A stretch of 64,000 nt of DNA from Streptomyces sp. NBC_00223 (GTDB lineage: Bacteria; Actinomycetota; Actinomycetes; Streptomycetales; Streptomycetaceae). The notes under the pieces were generated by a model. The model had not been told where the DNA came from. It saw only the letters and a list, made by a program, of their open reading frames with translations, and made no database searches. Each line of letters opens with the position of its first letter. The first letter of the stretch is position 1. Of this stretch, positions 45,500-53,239 are shown one piece after another. The translations under genes were made by a program, and so were the position numbers. The stretch lies in NCBI RefSeq assembly GCF_036199905.1, contig NZ_CP108109.1:1674001-1738000 (forward strand), read 5' to 3'.

Positions 45500-47325
45500 G
45501 GGATGGTCACCTCCTTACGGGTGAGTGGGGACGCCGTACCGGCGGCCAGGGTCAGCGGCTCGCGCCACCGCTCGCCGCGGTACCAGTCGGCGTCGAAAGC
45601 GGTGATCTGCGGGGCCGCCAGGCCGCCGGAGCGGACGCTGTCGGTGAGCTGGCGCCAGAAGACGTCGATGAGATGGGTGTAACGACACGCCGTCCGCAGG
45701 TCCTCCACGGTGAACGGCGGCCCCTCCATGCGCACCACCCGGATGTCGAACGTGCCGCGGTAGGGGTGGCCGTACGGCGCGAAGGGCGGCATCCACATCG
45801 CGGCGCCGGGCGCCCGCAGCGTGTACCGGACCTGGGAGTGGACATGGCCGCCGTGCCGCAGCCCGCCCCACTCGCCGATGTCGGGGAGGATCGGCGAGAA
45901 GAAGTAGTGGCGCTTGCGGGGGATGGCGCCGCGCGAGTAGTTGCCGGGCATGAAGTGCCAGCGGTTGTACATCATCCGCTGGGCCACCATCCACAGGATC
46001 TCCGAGAGGCGGTCGCCCGCCAGGTCCTCGGCGATCCGGGGGGTGGGGAGCACGCAGCAGAAGAAGTCGCCCTTCTTCAGGTCGAGTACGGGCTCGATGT
46101 CGCCGCCCTCCAGCTGGGACAGGTCGCGGATGCCGCTGGACATGGCGTAGTCGCCGCCGGTGGCCAGGGTCGCGCCGAGCACGATGGCCTCCACCACCTC
46201 CTCCAGGTCGGTGGCCCGGCCGTCCAGCACCGCGGCCTCGACGGCGCGGGCGGTCACCGTGCGGACCAGGTCCTGGACGTTCGCCGCGGCCGGCTCCGTG
46301 TCGCCGAGCCGACGGGCGGCGAGGGCGGCGAGCACCGGGGGGATGTCCTGGACCCGGCGGTCCTCGGGGTCCCAGGGCGCGATGAACTCCTGCTTGGCGT
46401 AGGTCAGTCCGTTGACCCGCCGGTAGCGGATGCCGGGGCCGCTGTCGGCGTCGGCGGCGAGTTCGCCGGCCAGCGTCGCGAGCCGTTCCAGCGGCAGGGT
46501 GGCGATGTCGGCGGAGAGCGCGGCGGCGGCGCCGGGGCGGGCGTGCCGGCCGTAGACGCAGATACGTCGCAGCAGGGTGGTGCGCAGCGCCCGGGCGGTG
46601 AGCTGGCGGCCGTTGAACTCCTCGAACCTGATCGGGCCGCCGCTGCGGAAGAGCAGGTGCAGTCCGGCGACCAGGAGCCGTTCCTCCCAGGTCCACTCCG
46701 GGAGGTCGCGGTCCCGCAGCGCGGGCAGGGCGTTGCCGCGGATCAGGGTCGAGGAGCCGCTGTCGGAGCGTGAGAAGACGCGGCGGCCGATCCAGAGGAA
46801 GACGGTCTCGACGCGTTCGACCCAGTCGATGACCTCTTCCAGGTGGTCGCCGAGGGTGCCGTCGCCGCGCCAGTCGGCCAGCATGGCGTCGAGACCGGCC
46901 TGCTCGCGGTCCTCCAGGGCCTGTTCGGCCGCGGTCTCCTCTTCGGCCATCTCCAGCAGCCAGCGCGGCAGTCTGAGGCCCGCCACGACGTCGGCGGGGT
47001 CGGGCGGGTCGTCTTCGGTGACGTGCAGGGTGAGCTTGCCCAGCGGCGAGAAGGCGACGAGGACGTCGCACCCCTCGGCGCCGTCGCCGGGGCCGCCGGG
47101 GCCGCCGGGCGGCTCCAGCGTGAATTCGCGGCGCCCGAGGACGTGCTGGAGCAGGGCGCGTTCGTGGATGGTCAGGCCCGCGGCGGCCGACTGGTACGGC
47201 ACGGAGCCGTCCAGGGTCAGCAACTGCAGAAGGCCCTGGCCCGCGGATCCGGAGAAAAGCACTTCGGGATTGCGAACACCGTCAAGGTGTTCCACCCATA
47301 CGTCGCGTTTGTTCTTTCGTTCCAC
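45496..47325 (-). CDS. Unrecognised 609-aa protein, first gene of the NRPS operon
   Basis: No family recognised. No signal peptide or membrane segment. The middle is helical and Arg/Glu-rich. The C-terminal third (about 400-560) is aromatic and His-rich and looks catalytic or metal-binding: GDFFCCVLPTP, RMMYNRWHFMPGNYSRG, GGLRHGGHVHSQ, RGTFDIRVVRMEG. GTG 47325 follows a GGGGGAA site at about 7 nt. It is translationally coupled to the NRPS by a GTGA overlap, so a role in making, loading or releasing the product is more likely than chance association. Confidence 0.8.
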   Translation of the reverse strand: MERKNKRDVWVEHLDGVRNPEVLFSGSAGQGLLQLLTLDGSVPYQSAAAGLTIHERALLQHVLGRREFTLEPPGGPGGPGDGAEGCDVLVAFSPLGKLTLHVTEDDPPDPADVVAGLRLPRWLLEMAEEETAAEQALEDREQAGLDAMLADWRGDGTLGDHLEEVIDWVERVETVFLWIGRRVFSRSDSGSSTLIRGNALPALRDRDLPEWTWEERLLVAGLHLLFRSGGPIRFEEFNGRQLTARALRTTLLRRICVYGRHARPGAAAALSADIATLPLERLATLAGELAADADSGPGIRYRRVNGLTYAKQEFIAPWDPEDRRVQDIPPVLAALAARRLGDTEPAAANVQDLVRTVTARAVEAAVLDGRATDLEEVVEAIVLGATLATGGDYAMSSGIRDLSQLEGGDIEPVLDLKKGDFFCCVLPTPRIAEDLAGDRLSEILWMVAQRMMYNRWHFMPGNYSRGAIPRKRHYFFSPILPDIGEWGGLRHGGHVHSQVRYTLRAPGAAMWMPPFAPYGHPYRGTFDIRVVRMEGPPFTVEDLRTACRYTHLIDVFWRQLTDSVRSGGLAAPQITAFDADWYRGERWREPLTLAAGTASPLTRKEVTIP

Positions 47326-47534
47326 CGGTCATTTCCCCCATGCCGATACGAACCGCGCCTGGCGTCCCGCCTGTGCGCGGTTTTCCGGAATGCGACCCAC
47401 CGGAGGGCGTGATCCGACCCGGATGGGCAGCGCGAAAAGGGGAATGACAATTGAATCGCATCGTCGGGGAACGGCCCTGGACGGCTCTGGAGCGGTTCCT
47501 CGCGTGCCTGCATCCCCCGTTGGGCGCTCTTTTG

Positions 47535-47548
47535 TGGGAGCGCTCCCA
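47535..47548. promoter_or_regulatory. Perfect CebR-type operator (TGGGAGCGCTCCCA)
   Basis: A 14-bp perfect palindrome identical to the binding site published for the LacI-family cellobiose repressor CebR of Streptomyces. It overlaps the predicted transcription start of the NRPS operon. It is the only copy I see in the window, and no cellobiose-transport genes are present here. Confidence 0.85.
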
Positions 47549-47554
47549 TCCGGA

Positions 47555-47583
47555 GCTTTGCATGGGGTCTGAGAAGCTGTCAA
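47555..47583 (-). promoter_or_regulatory. Predicted promoter of the NRPS operon
   Basis: Minus-strand TTGACA (47583-47578) and CAAAGC (47560-47555) are 17 bp apart. The start point predicted about seven bases on falls in the CebR-type operator at 47535-47548. The resulting leader is about 220 nt. The -10 match is modest. Confidence 0.55.
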
Positions 47584-47639
47584 GGATGGTGACGGAAGGG
47601 GCGGCGAGATATTCGACGTGGCTCTGCGAATAGCTGATA

Positions 47640-49170
47640 GCAGGATTTCGAATCCGCAAAGCGGACGCGAGCGGACCCGTTCTTCCTCCACGCCGGTTGC
47701 CCCCACCTCCCCCTTTTCCGGGGCACACCGCCCCGGGCCCCGAGCGCCGGGGCAGCGCCCGCACGCACGCGAACCGGCACCGACCGGCCGGGAGGCCGGG
47801 GCAGGGGCGGGCCGGGCTGCGCCCGGGGGCGAACGCGGCCGGGGGCGGGCCGGGCCCCCGCCCGCCGAACCAGAGCCAACGGGCCGGGGCGGCCCCGGAC
47901 GGTCTCGCAGCCAGAGCCGGGCGACGCCCGACGCGGCCCGGGGGCGGGCCGGGCCCACGGCCGGAAGTCAGGGCGGAGCCCGACACGGCCCTGCACGCGG
48001 AAACGCGCGCTGCGCGAACCGGACCCGCGGCCGGGTCCCGGACCCGAGAGCCCGGGGCAAGCCCGGTCAGCAGAGCCGGAGTCCGCGGCCCGGCAGGGCC
48101 GGCACGCTCCCGGACGCGGGAGATGGACGAGGCCGAGGAATCCGGGGGCTGCCCGGCCGGGGGCGGGGCCTGGAAACGCACGTCGAGCGAAGCGGACCCG
48201 AAGCCCCGGTCCGGGCAGGCCCCGAGGCGGAGAGCCGAAGTGAGCTTCAGCCAGGCCCGCCGCTCGGGTCCGGAACCGAGCGGGCTCGAAGTCCGGCGCT
48301 ACGGCCGGGGTACCGGGCCCCGGGTGGGCTCACGTCCCCGACCAAAGGCGCCAGGCTCACGCCTGCCTGGGCCACCCGAGCTCGGAGCAGACCCGAGGGC
48401 AACCGCAGTGCCCGCACCCGCGCGAACCAGAGCCAACCCCGGCCCGGGGCGGGTGGCGCCCGGCACGGCCCTGCACCCGGAACCGCGCGCCGAGCGAAGC
48501 GGACCCGCGGCCCCGGGCCAGGCTGGGTCCGGGCAAAGTCCGCTTCGGGGGGGCCGAGGTGAGGCTGAGTCAGGTCGTGACTCGGGGTCGGGGGCAGCGC
48601 TCCCGGGCTTACCCGAAGTGCCCGGGGCCCAGCGCAACGGCCCGGGTGGACGGCCCGCGTCCAGGGGCCGACGCTGCGGATTGGCCCCCGCCCCCGGGGC
48701 CGCCTGGGCCGGAAGTCTCGGCGCAGTCGTCGAGGTTGGCCCGGCCCCGGCGGCCCGGCGGGTTCACGTCCGCCCCGGAGCACCCGCGCCGAGCGGGTTC
48801 GAAGGCCAGCGCATCCGGGGCCGACGCAACGGCGAGGTTAGCCCGGCCCCGGCCCCGGCGGCCCGGCGGGTTCACGTCCGCCCTCGGAGCACCCGGGCCG
48901 AGCGGGTTCGGAGGCCAGCGCATCCAGGACCAACCCAACGGCGGGGTCGCGGCCCTGCGCCATGGGCCGGGGGTCCGGCCGGGTTGGCCTCACCTCGGGC
49001 GGGCGCGCCGGGGCCCGGCCCCGCCGAGGGACCGGCGCTGCGCCAGCCGTGGGCCGGGCGCCCCCGCCGCCCCCAGCCCGGAGGGGTCGCGGCCCGGCGC
49101 CAGGCCGGCTGGGCTCACCTCGAGCGGGGCGCTGAGGTCCGGGCCGGAGGCCGGGGGTCGCGGGTGGCCC
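47640..49170. repeat. 1.5-kb GC-extreme degenerate repeat tract, no credible gene
   Basis: Sequence is almost only G and C with interspersed short repeats. One segment (cggcccggcgggttcacgtc) occurs near 48757 and 48867 with about 70 bases of near-identity after it. The motif gaaccagagccaac recurs near 47872 and 48423, and gcgaagcggacccg near 48187 and 48493. Long open frames on both strands encode only Pro, Ala, Gly and Arg and match no family. It separates the NRPS operon promoter from the core kinase gene. Confidence 0.75.
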
Positions 49171-49176
49171 GGAGGG

Positions 49177-50154
49177 TCAGCCGCGGAGGTGGGTGCGGAC
49201 CTCCGCCGCCGCCTCGTCCCCGTACGCCTTCGTGAACCGATCCATGAAGTGCCCGCGCCGCAACTCGTACTCCTGCGTCCCCAGCGTCTCGATGACCAGA
49301 GTCGCCAGCATGCACCCGACCTGCGCCGCCCGCTCCAGGCCGACGCCCCACGCCAGTCCGGACAGGAAGCCCGCGCGGAAGCCGTCGCCGACGCCGGTCG
49401 GGTCGACCTTCGCCTGCTCCTCCGCGCAGCCGACCTCGATCGCGGGCTCACCCTTGCGCTCGATCCGTACGCCCCGCGCGCCCAGCGTGGTGACGCGGGT
49501 CTCGACGCGGTCCAGGATCTCCTCGGCGGTCCAGCCGGTCTTGCTCTCGATGAGCCCCTTCTCGTACTCGTTGTTGAACAGGTACGCCGCTCCGTCGACC
49601 AGGACCCGGATGTCGTCGCCGTTCATCCTGGCGATCTGCTGGGAGAAGTCGGCGGCGAACGGAATCCCGCGCGTACGGCACTCCTCGGTGTGGCGGGTCA
49701 TCGCCATCGGGTCGTCCGCGCCGATCACCACCAGGTCGAGGCCGCCGACCCGCTCGGCGACGGCCTGGAGCTCGATCAGCCGCGCCTCGCTCATCGCGCC
49801 GGTGTAGAAGGAGCCGATCTGGTTGTGGTCCTGGTCGGTGGTGCAGATGAAGCGGGCGGTGTGCAGCACCTCGGAGATCCGTACGGACGCGGTGTCCACG
49901 CCGTGCCGGTCCAGCCAGGCCCGGTACTCGCCGAAGTCGTTGCCCGCCGCGCCGACCAGGATGGGCCGGGTGCCGAGCTGGCCCATGCCGAAGCAGATGT
50001 TGGCGCCGACCCCGCCGCGGCGCACGTCGAGGGCGTCGACAAGGAACGACAGCGACACCGTGTGGAGCTGGTCCGCGACCAACTGGTCGGCGAACCGCCC
50101 GGGGAAGGTCATCAGGTGGTCGGTGGCGATTGATCCGGTGACGGCGATACGCAC
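49177..50154 (-). CDS. PfkB-family carbohydrate/nucleoside kinase
   Basis: Ribokinase-fold kinase of 325 aa. The N-terminal GGVGANICFGMGQLG segment is near 47 and the PfkB signature VDPTGVGDGFRAGFLSGL near 256, with the catalytic Asp in GVGDGF. The sequence is closest in appearance to adenosine/ribokinase-like actinobacterial enzymes. GTG 50154 has AGGAG at 9 nt; other upstream starts give unrelated N-termini. From memory this is the gene next to cta genes in S. coelicolor (SCO2158 region). Substrate uncertain. Confidence 0.87.
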   Translation of the reverse strand: MRIAVTGSIATDHLMTFPGRFADQLVADQLHTVSLSFLVDALDVRRGGVGANICFGMGQLGTRPILVGAAGNDFGEYRAWLDRHGVDTASVRISEVLHTARFICTTDQDHNQIGSFYTGAMSEARLIELQAVAERVGGLDLVVIGADDPMAMTRHTEECRTRGIPFAADFSQQIARMNGDDIRVLVDGAAYLFNNEYEKGLIESKTGWTAEEILDRVETRVTTLGARGVRIERKGEPAIEVGCAEEQAKVDPTGVGDGFRAGFLSGLAWGVGLERAAQVGCMLATLVIETLGTQEYELRRGHFMDRFTKAYGDEAAAEVRTHLRG

Positions 50155-50359
50155 GGTGGCAGGCTCCTGGGGGAACGGGATCGTACGGACGGGTGGCTCG
50201 GGTGAACTCGGCGATCCGGGTGAGTTCGGGTGAACGAAGCAAGGATGCCGGATGGCCACCGGAGGTGCCGGTCATCCGCGACAACCGACGGCCGGCGGGC
50301 CACGGAACTACCCGATAGTAGGGCTTTCTCCTTCGCCGCTCCGTGCTTAGGGTCGAAAT

Positions 50360-50575
50360 ATGAGGTCACAGCCGCCCGTCGCCCTCCCCTCCTCCTCGCT
50401 CGCCGATCCGGACTCGCTGGAACAGATGATCGGCGACTGCCGGCGGATGGCCGAGCACTGGCAGACGCCCGCTACCGCGGCCCGGCCCGCGGTCCCCCCG
50501 GCCGGCCTGCACGGGATCACGGTCCCGGCCGCTTCCGCGCAGGCAGTGCGCGGGATGGCGGAGTACGGCGCCTGA
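50360..50575 (+). CDS. Small conserved-looking hypothetical protein
   Basis: A 71-aa protein without membrane segment or signal. Its middle is helical and charged (DPDSLEQMIGDCRRMAEHWQ). A TAGGGT -10-like element about 10 bases before the ATG and no ribosome site suggest a leaderless mRNA. Codon third positions are GC-rich as in its neighbours, which supports coding. Function unknown. Confidence 0.6.
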   Translation: MRSQPPVALPSSSLADPDSLEQMIGDCRRMAEHWQTPATAARPAVPPAGLHGITVPAASAQAVRGMAEYGA

Positions 50576-50648
50576 CGCGGTCACGCCCGGCGCTCCCCGC
50601 GACACGCGCAGCCCGTAGCCCGGCCCGCTGATTCACCCCGCCCGGCCG

Positions 50649-50683
50649 TCCCCCGCCCGGGGGAGGTTCCCCCGGGCGGGGGA
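50649..50683. terminator. Strong hairpin downstream of the small hypothetical gene
   Basis: Arms CCCCCGCCCGGGGGA (50650-50664) and TCCCCCGGGCGGGGG (50668-50682) form a 15-bp perfect stem with a 3-nt loop, 75 bp after the stop. It separates the gene from the membrane protein gene downstream. Confidence 0.7.
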
Positions 50684-50747
50684 ACCGGGAAGCGGGCCGC
50701 CGCGTCACATCGGCACCTGACGTCAACGGGAGCCGAAGGAGTACGCG

Positions 50748-52511
50748 GTGAGCACCCAACGCGACGACGACAGCGCCGGTGAGGACCCTGCCGACGGGAC
50801 GCCGGACGAACACCGGCCGCCCGACGGCCCCACGAAGCGCGGACCGCGCCTCGCCGTGGTGGCGGTGGCCGCCGCCGTACTGCTGGCCGGGGGCGGCGGC
50901 GCCTGGTGGGCGGCGGCCTCGGCGGGCGGATCGGACGGCGCCAGGAGCGACGACAAGCCGCAGGCGCTGCCCGCGCCGCTGCGGATCGACGGCTCCGGCG
51001 TACCGGGAACGGTCACCGGCGGCCCGGCACCGGGAACGGTCACCGGCGGCCCGGCGGTCATCGGCGGTTCCACCTATGAGCTGACCGGCACGCTGCCGAA
51101 GGGCCCGGCGTCGGCGTCCGTCTACCGGGCGCGCGGCGAGGTGGGCGAGACGGCCGTACGGAAACTGGCCGCGCTGCTCGGAATGGACGGCCCGGTCACC
51201 TCGGACGGCGGTACATGGCGGGTCCTCGGCGGTACGGCGGACGGCAACGGGACAGCGGACGGCGCCGGCCCGGCGCTGCTGGTCGGCAAGGACGCGCCGG
51301 GCACCTGGTCGTACAGCCGTGCCGGCGCGCGGTCCGTCCAAGGCGCGGGTCCCGGCGCGACCCGGCAGGACCAGGCGGCGCCGACCGGCTCCACCGGGTG
51401 GGCCGGCGGCTCTCCGCCGGTCTCCGAGGCGCGCGCGAAGGCGGTGGCCGGGCCCCTGCTCCACGGCCTCGGGCTGACGGGCGCCCGGACGGACGCGAGC
51501 CGGGTCGTGGACGCGGGGCAGACGGTGGGCGCGGTACGTACGGTGAGCGCCGACCCGCTGGTGGGCGGGCTCCCCACGCACGGCTGGACCACCTCGGTGC
51601 AGGTCGGCCCGGACGGGGTGATCACGGCGGGGTACGGACGGCTGGCGGCGCTCACGAAGGGCGACAGCTATCCCGTCGTCGGCGCGGCCGAGGCGCTCAA
51701 GGAGCTGAACGGGACGTCGGTCGAGCATCCGGACCACGGGATCGTGTCCTGCCGGGTGCCGACGGCCGGGCCCGTCAAGCCCATGAAGCCGCGCACACCG
51801 CCGCAGCCGGGCGATTCGGACGGGAGCAGCACCGCCGCGCCCGCCCGGCCCGCACCAAGCCGGTCCGGGCCCGCCCTGCCGCCCGGCCACGCCACAGCCG
51901 GCCCCACCACGCCCGGCCAGGACAAGACCCTTCCGCGCACCCTCCCCCGCGTCGTCACGTGCGCGCCGGGCAACGGCCACCCCGTCCAGGTGCGCGGCGC
52001 GCGCTTCGGGCTGGCGCTGGAGTACCTGGACGGGACACAGGCCCTGGTGCCGGCCTGGCTCTTCGACACCGCGCCCGCCGGGGTGAGCCGTACGGCGGTG
52101 GTGGCGCAGCCGGCCGTGGACCCGTCGCTTCTCCAGGGCCCGGTGTCCAGCGGCCCCGCGGACCCGACCGGCCCGGCCGACCCCGCGCCGACGGTGAACC
52201 CGGGCGGCCCCGACGTACCCGTCACCCCGGTCGCCCCGGGTGCGCCGCGCAAGGTGGCGGTCAACGGCTACCGGGTGAGCGGCGACACCCTCACGCTCAC
52301 CTTCTGGGGCGGGGTGTGCGACACCTACCGGGCCTCGGCGAGCGAGAGCGGGAGCCAGGTGCGGGTCACGGTGACGGCGACGGCGAAGAAGCCGGGCGCG
52401 GTCTGCGCGCTCATCGCCCGCAGTGAGAACGAGAAGGTCGTACTGGGCGCGCCGCTGGGCAGCCGTACGGTCGTGGACACCTCGGACGGGCAGCCGGTCA
52501 AGGGACAGTGA
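50748..52511 (+). CDS. Single-pass membrane protein of unknown function
   Basis: A 587-aa protein. A short acidic cytosolic N-terminus (1-32) is followed by one membrane helix (about 35-63, LAVVAVAAAVLLAGGGGAWW) and a large extracytoplasmic region. The latter contains Pro/Thr/Gly-rich linkers and a folded C-terminal part (KVAVNGYRVSGDTLTLTFWGGVCDTY). A 21-bp direct repeat encodes VTGGPA(P/V) twice near residue 85. GTG 50748 has GAAGGA upstream. No enzyme motif is visible; a cell-surface role is inferred from topology. Confidence 0.78.
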   Translation: MSTQRDDDSAGEDPADGTPDEHRPPDGPTKRGPRLAVVAVAAAVLLAGGGGAWWAAASAGGSDGARSDDKPQALPAPLRIDGSGVPGTVTGGPAPGTVTGGPAVIGGSTYELTGTLPKGPASASVYRARGEVGETAVRKLAALLGMDGPVTSDGGTWRVLGGTADGNGTADGAGPALLVGKDAPGTWSYSRAGARSVQGAGPGATRQDQAAPTGSTGWAGGSPPVSEARAKAVAGPLLHGLGLTGARTDASRVVDAGQTVGAVRTVSADPLVGGLPTHGWTTSVQVGPDGVITAGYGRLAALTKGDSYPVVGAAEALKELNGTSVEHPDHGIVSCRVPTAGPVKPMKPRTPPQPGDSDGSSTAAPARPAPSRSGPALPPGHATAGPTTPGQDKTLPRTLPRVVTCAPGNGHPVQVRGARFGLALEYLDGTQALVPAWLFDTAPAGVSRTAVVAQPAVDPSLLQGPVSSGPADPTGPADPAPTVNPGGPDVPVTPVAPGAPRKVAVNGYRVSGDTLTLTFWGGVCDTYRASASESGSQVRVTVTATAKKPGAVCALIARSENEKVVLGAPLGSRTVVDTSDGQPVKGQ

Positions 52512-52527
52512 CCGGTTGTCGCACAAA

Positions 52528-52560
52528 AAGCGGCGGCACCCGGTGGGGGTGCCGCCGCTT
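52528..52560. terminator. Bidirectional terminator between convergent genes
   Basis: Perfect 14-bp stem AAGCGGCGGCACCC / GGGTGCCGCCGCTT with a 5-nt loop, A-run before and TT after. It lies 17 bp after the membrane protein stop and 80 bp after the erpA stop on the other strand. Confidence 0.8.
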
Positions 52561-52639
52561 CCGTCCGTGCGGTACGGCCTTCGGCGCGCGCGAATGATTC
52601 AGCGCGGCCTCAGGCTCGCACTCGGCCCGGGGCCAGGAC

Positions 52640-52993
52640 TCAGTGGAACGAGTCGCCGCAGGCGCAGGAGCCCGAGGCGTTCGGGTTGTCGATCGTGAAG
52701 CCCTGCTTCTCGATGGTGTCCACGAAGTCGATGGAGGCGCCGCCCAGGTAGGGGGCGCTCATCCGGTCGGTGACGACCTTGACTCCGCCGAAGTCCTTGA
52801 CGACATCGCCGTCGAGCGACCGCTCGTCGAAGAAGAGCTGGTAGCGCAGGCCCGAGCAACCGCCGGGCTGGACGGCGACCCGCAGCGCGAGGTCTTCGCG
52901 GCCCTCCTGCTCAAGCAGGCTCTTCACCTTCCCCGCGGCTGCGTCGGACAGGAGGATGCCGTCCGTCGTGGTGGTCTCGTCCTGAACCGTCAT
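52640..52993 (-). CDS. erpA: Iron-sulfur cluster insertion protein (HesB/IscA/ErpA)
   Basis: A-type Fe-S carrier of 117 aa that delivers clusters to apo-proteins. The three conserved Cys are in PGGCSGLRY near 47 and the C-terminal SCACGDSF. ATG 52993 gives the normal family length; the open frame upstream is not conserved. Divergent from nadA, whose product is a 4Fe-4S enzyme and a plausible client. Confidence 0.92.
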   Translation of the reverse strand: MTVQDETTTTDGILLSDAAAGKVKSLLEQEGREDLALRVAVQPGGCSGLRYQLFFDERSLDGDVVKDFGGVKVVTDRMSAPYLGGASIDFVDTIEKQGFTIDNPNASGSCACGDSFH

Positions 52994-53139
52994 GTGCTCA
53001 CTCCCGGGTTGTACGGACTGCTGGCTACCGGTAGCTAACCGGTGCTCCCTCGGATTCATTCCGGGTCCGCTGCGACTAATTCGTCTCCATGCTCGCACAC
53101 GGCGGCCCGGCTCGGGCATCCCTCAGCGGGATGCGTCAC

Positions 53140-53163
53140 ATTGACGAAACCGGCATCGTCAAT
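53140..53163. promoter_or_regulatory. Inverted repeat in the erpA-nadA divergent promoter region
   Basis: Arms ATTGACGA and TCGTCAAT flank an 8-bp spacer, with further matching bases outside (gtcac/ctgac). It lies about 16 bp upstream of a TATGAT -10-like element at 53179-53184, overlapping the -35 position of nadA. The size and symmetry fit a dimeric repressor; I cannot name it. Confidence 0.55.
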
Positions 53164-53239
53164 CTGACACGAACGGGTTATGATAGATAGCGTCAAGTAG
53201 ACGAAAAGGTCTGCTCTGCAAAGAAAGGGCTCCCGGCCC

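Noticed and set aside
47451..47633. 60-aa plus-strand ORF over the NRPS promoter
   Set aside because: It overlaps the operator and promoter, has no ribosome site and no recognisable sequence.
47640..47660. tRNA-like ggatttcgaatcc near the NRPS promoter
   Set aside because: Only three base pairs of a T-stem and no other tRNA arms; not an attachment site either, as no integrase or second copy is seen.
47697..49235. A 512-codon Pro/Arg/Gly-rich open frame upstream of the NRPS operon
   Set aside because: No family signature, no ribosome site, equally long frames on the other strand, and repeated G/C-only sequence; treated as non-coding repeat tract.
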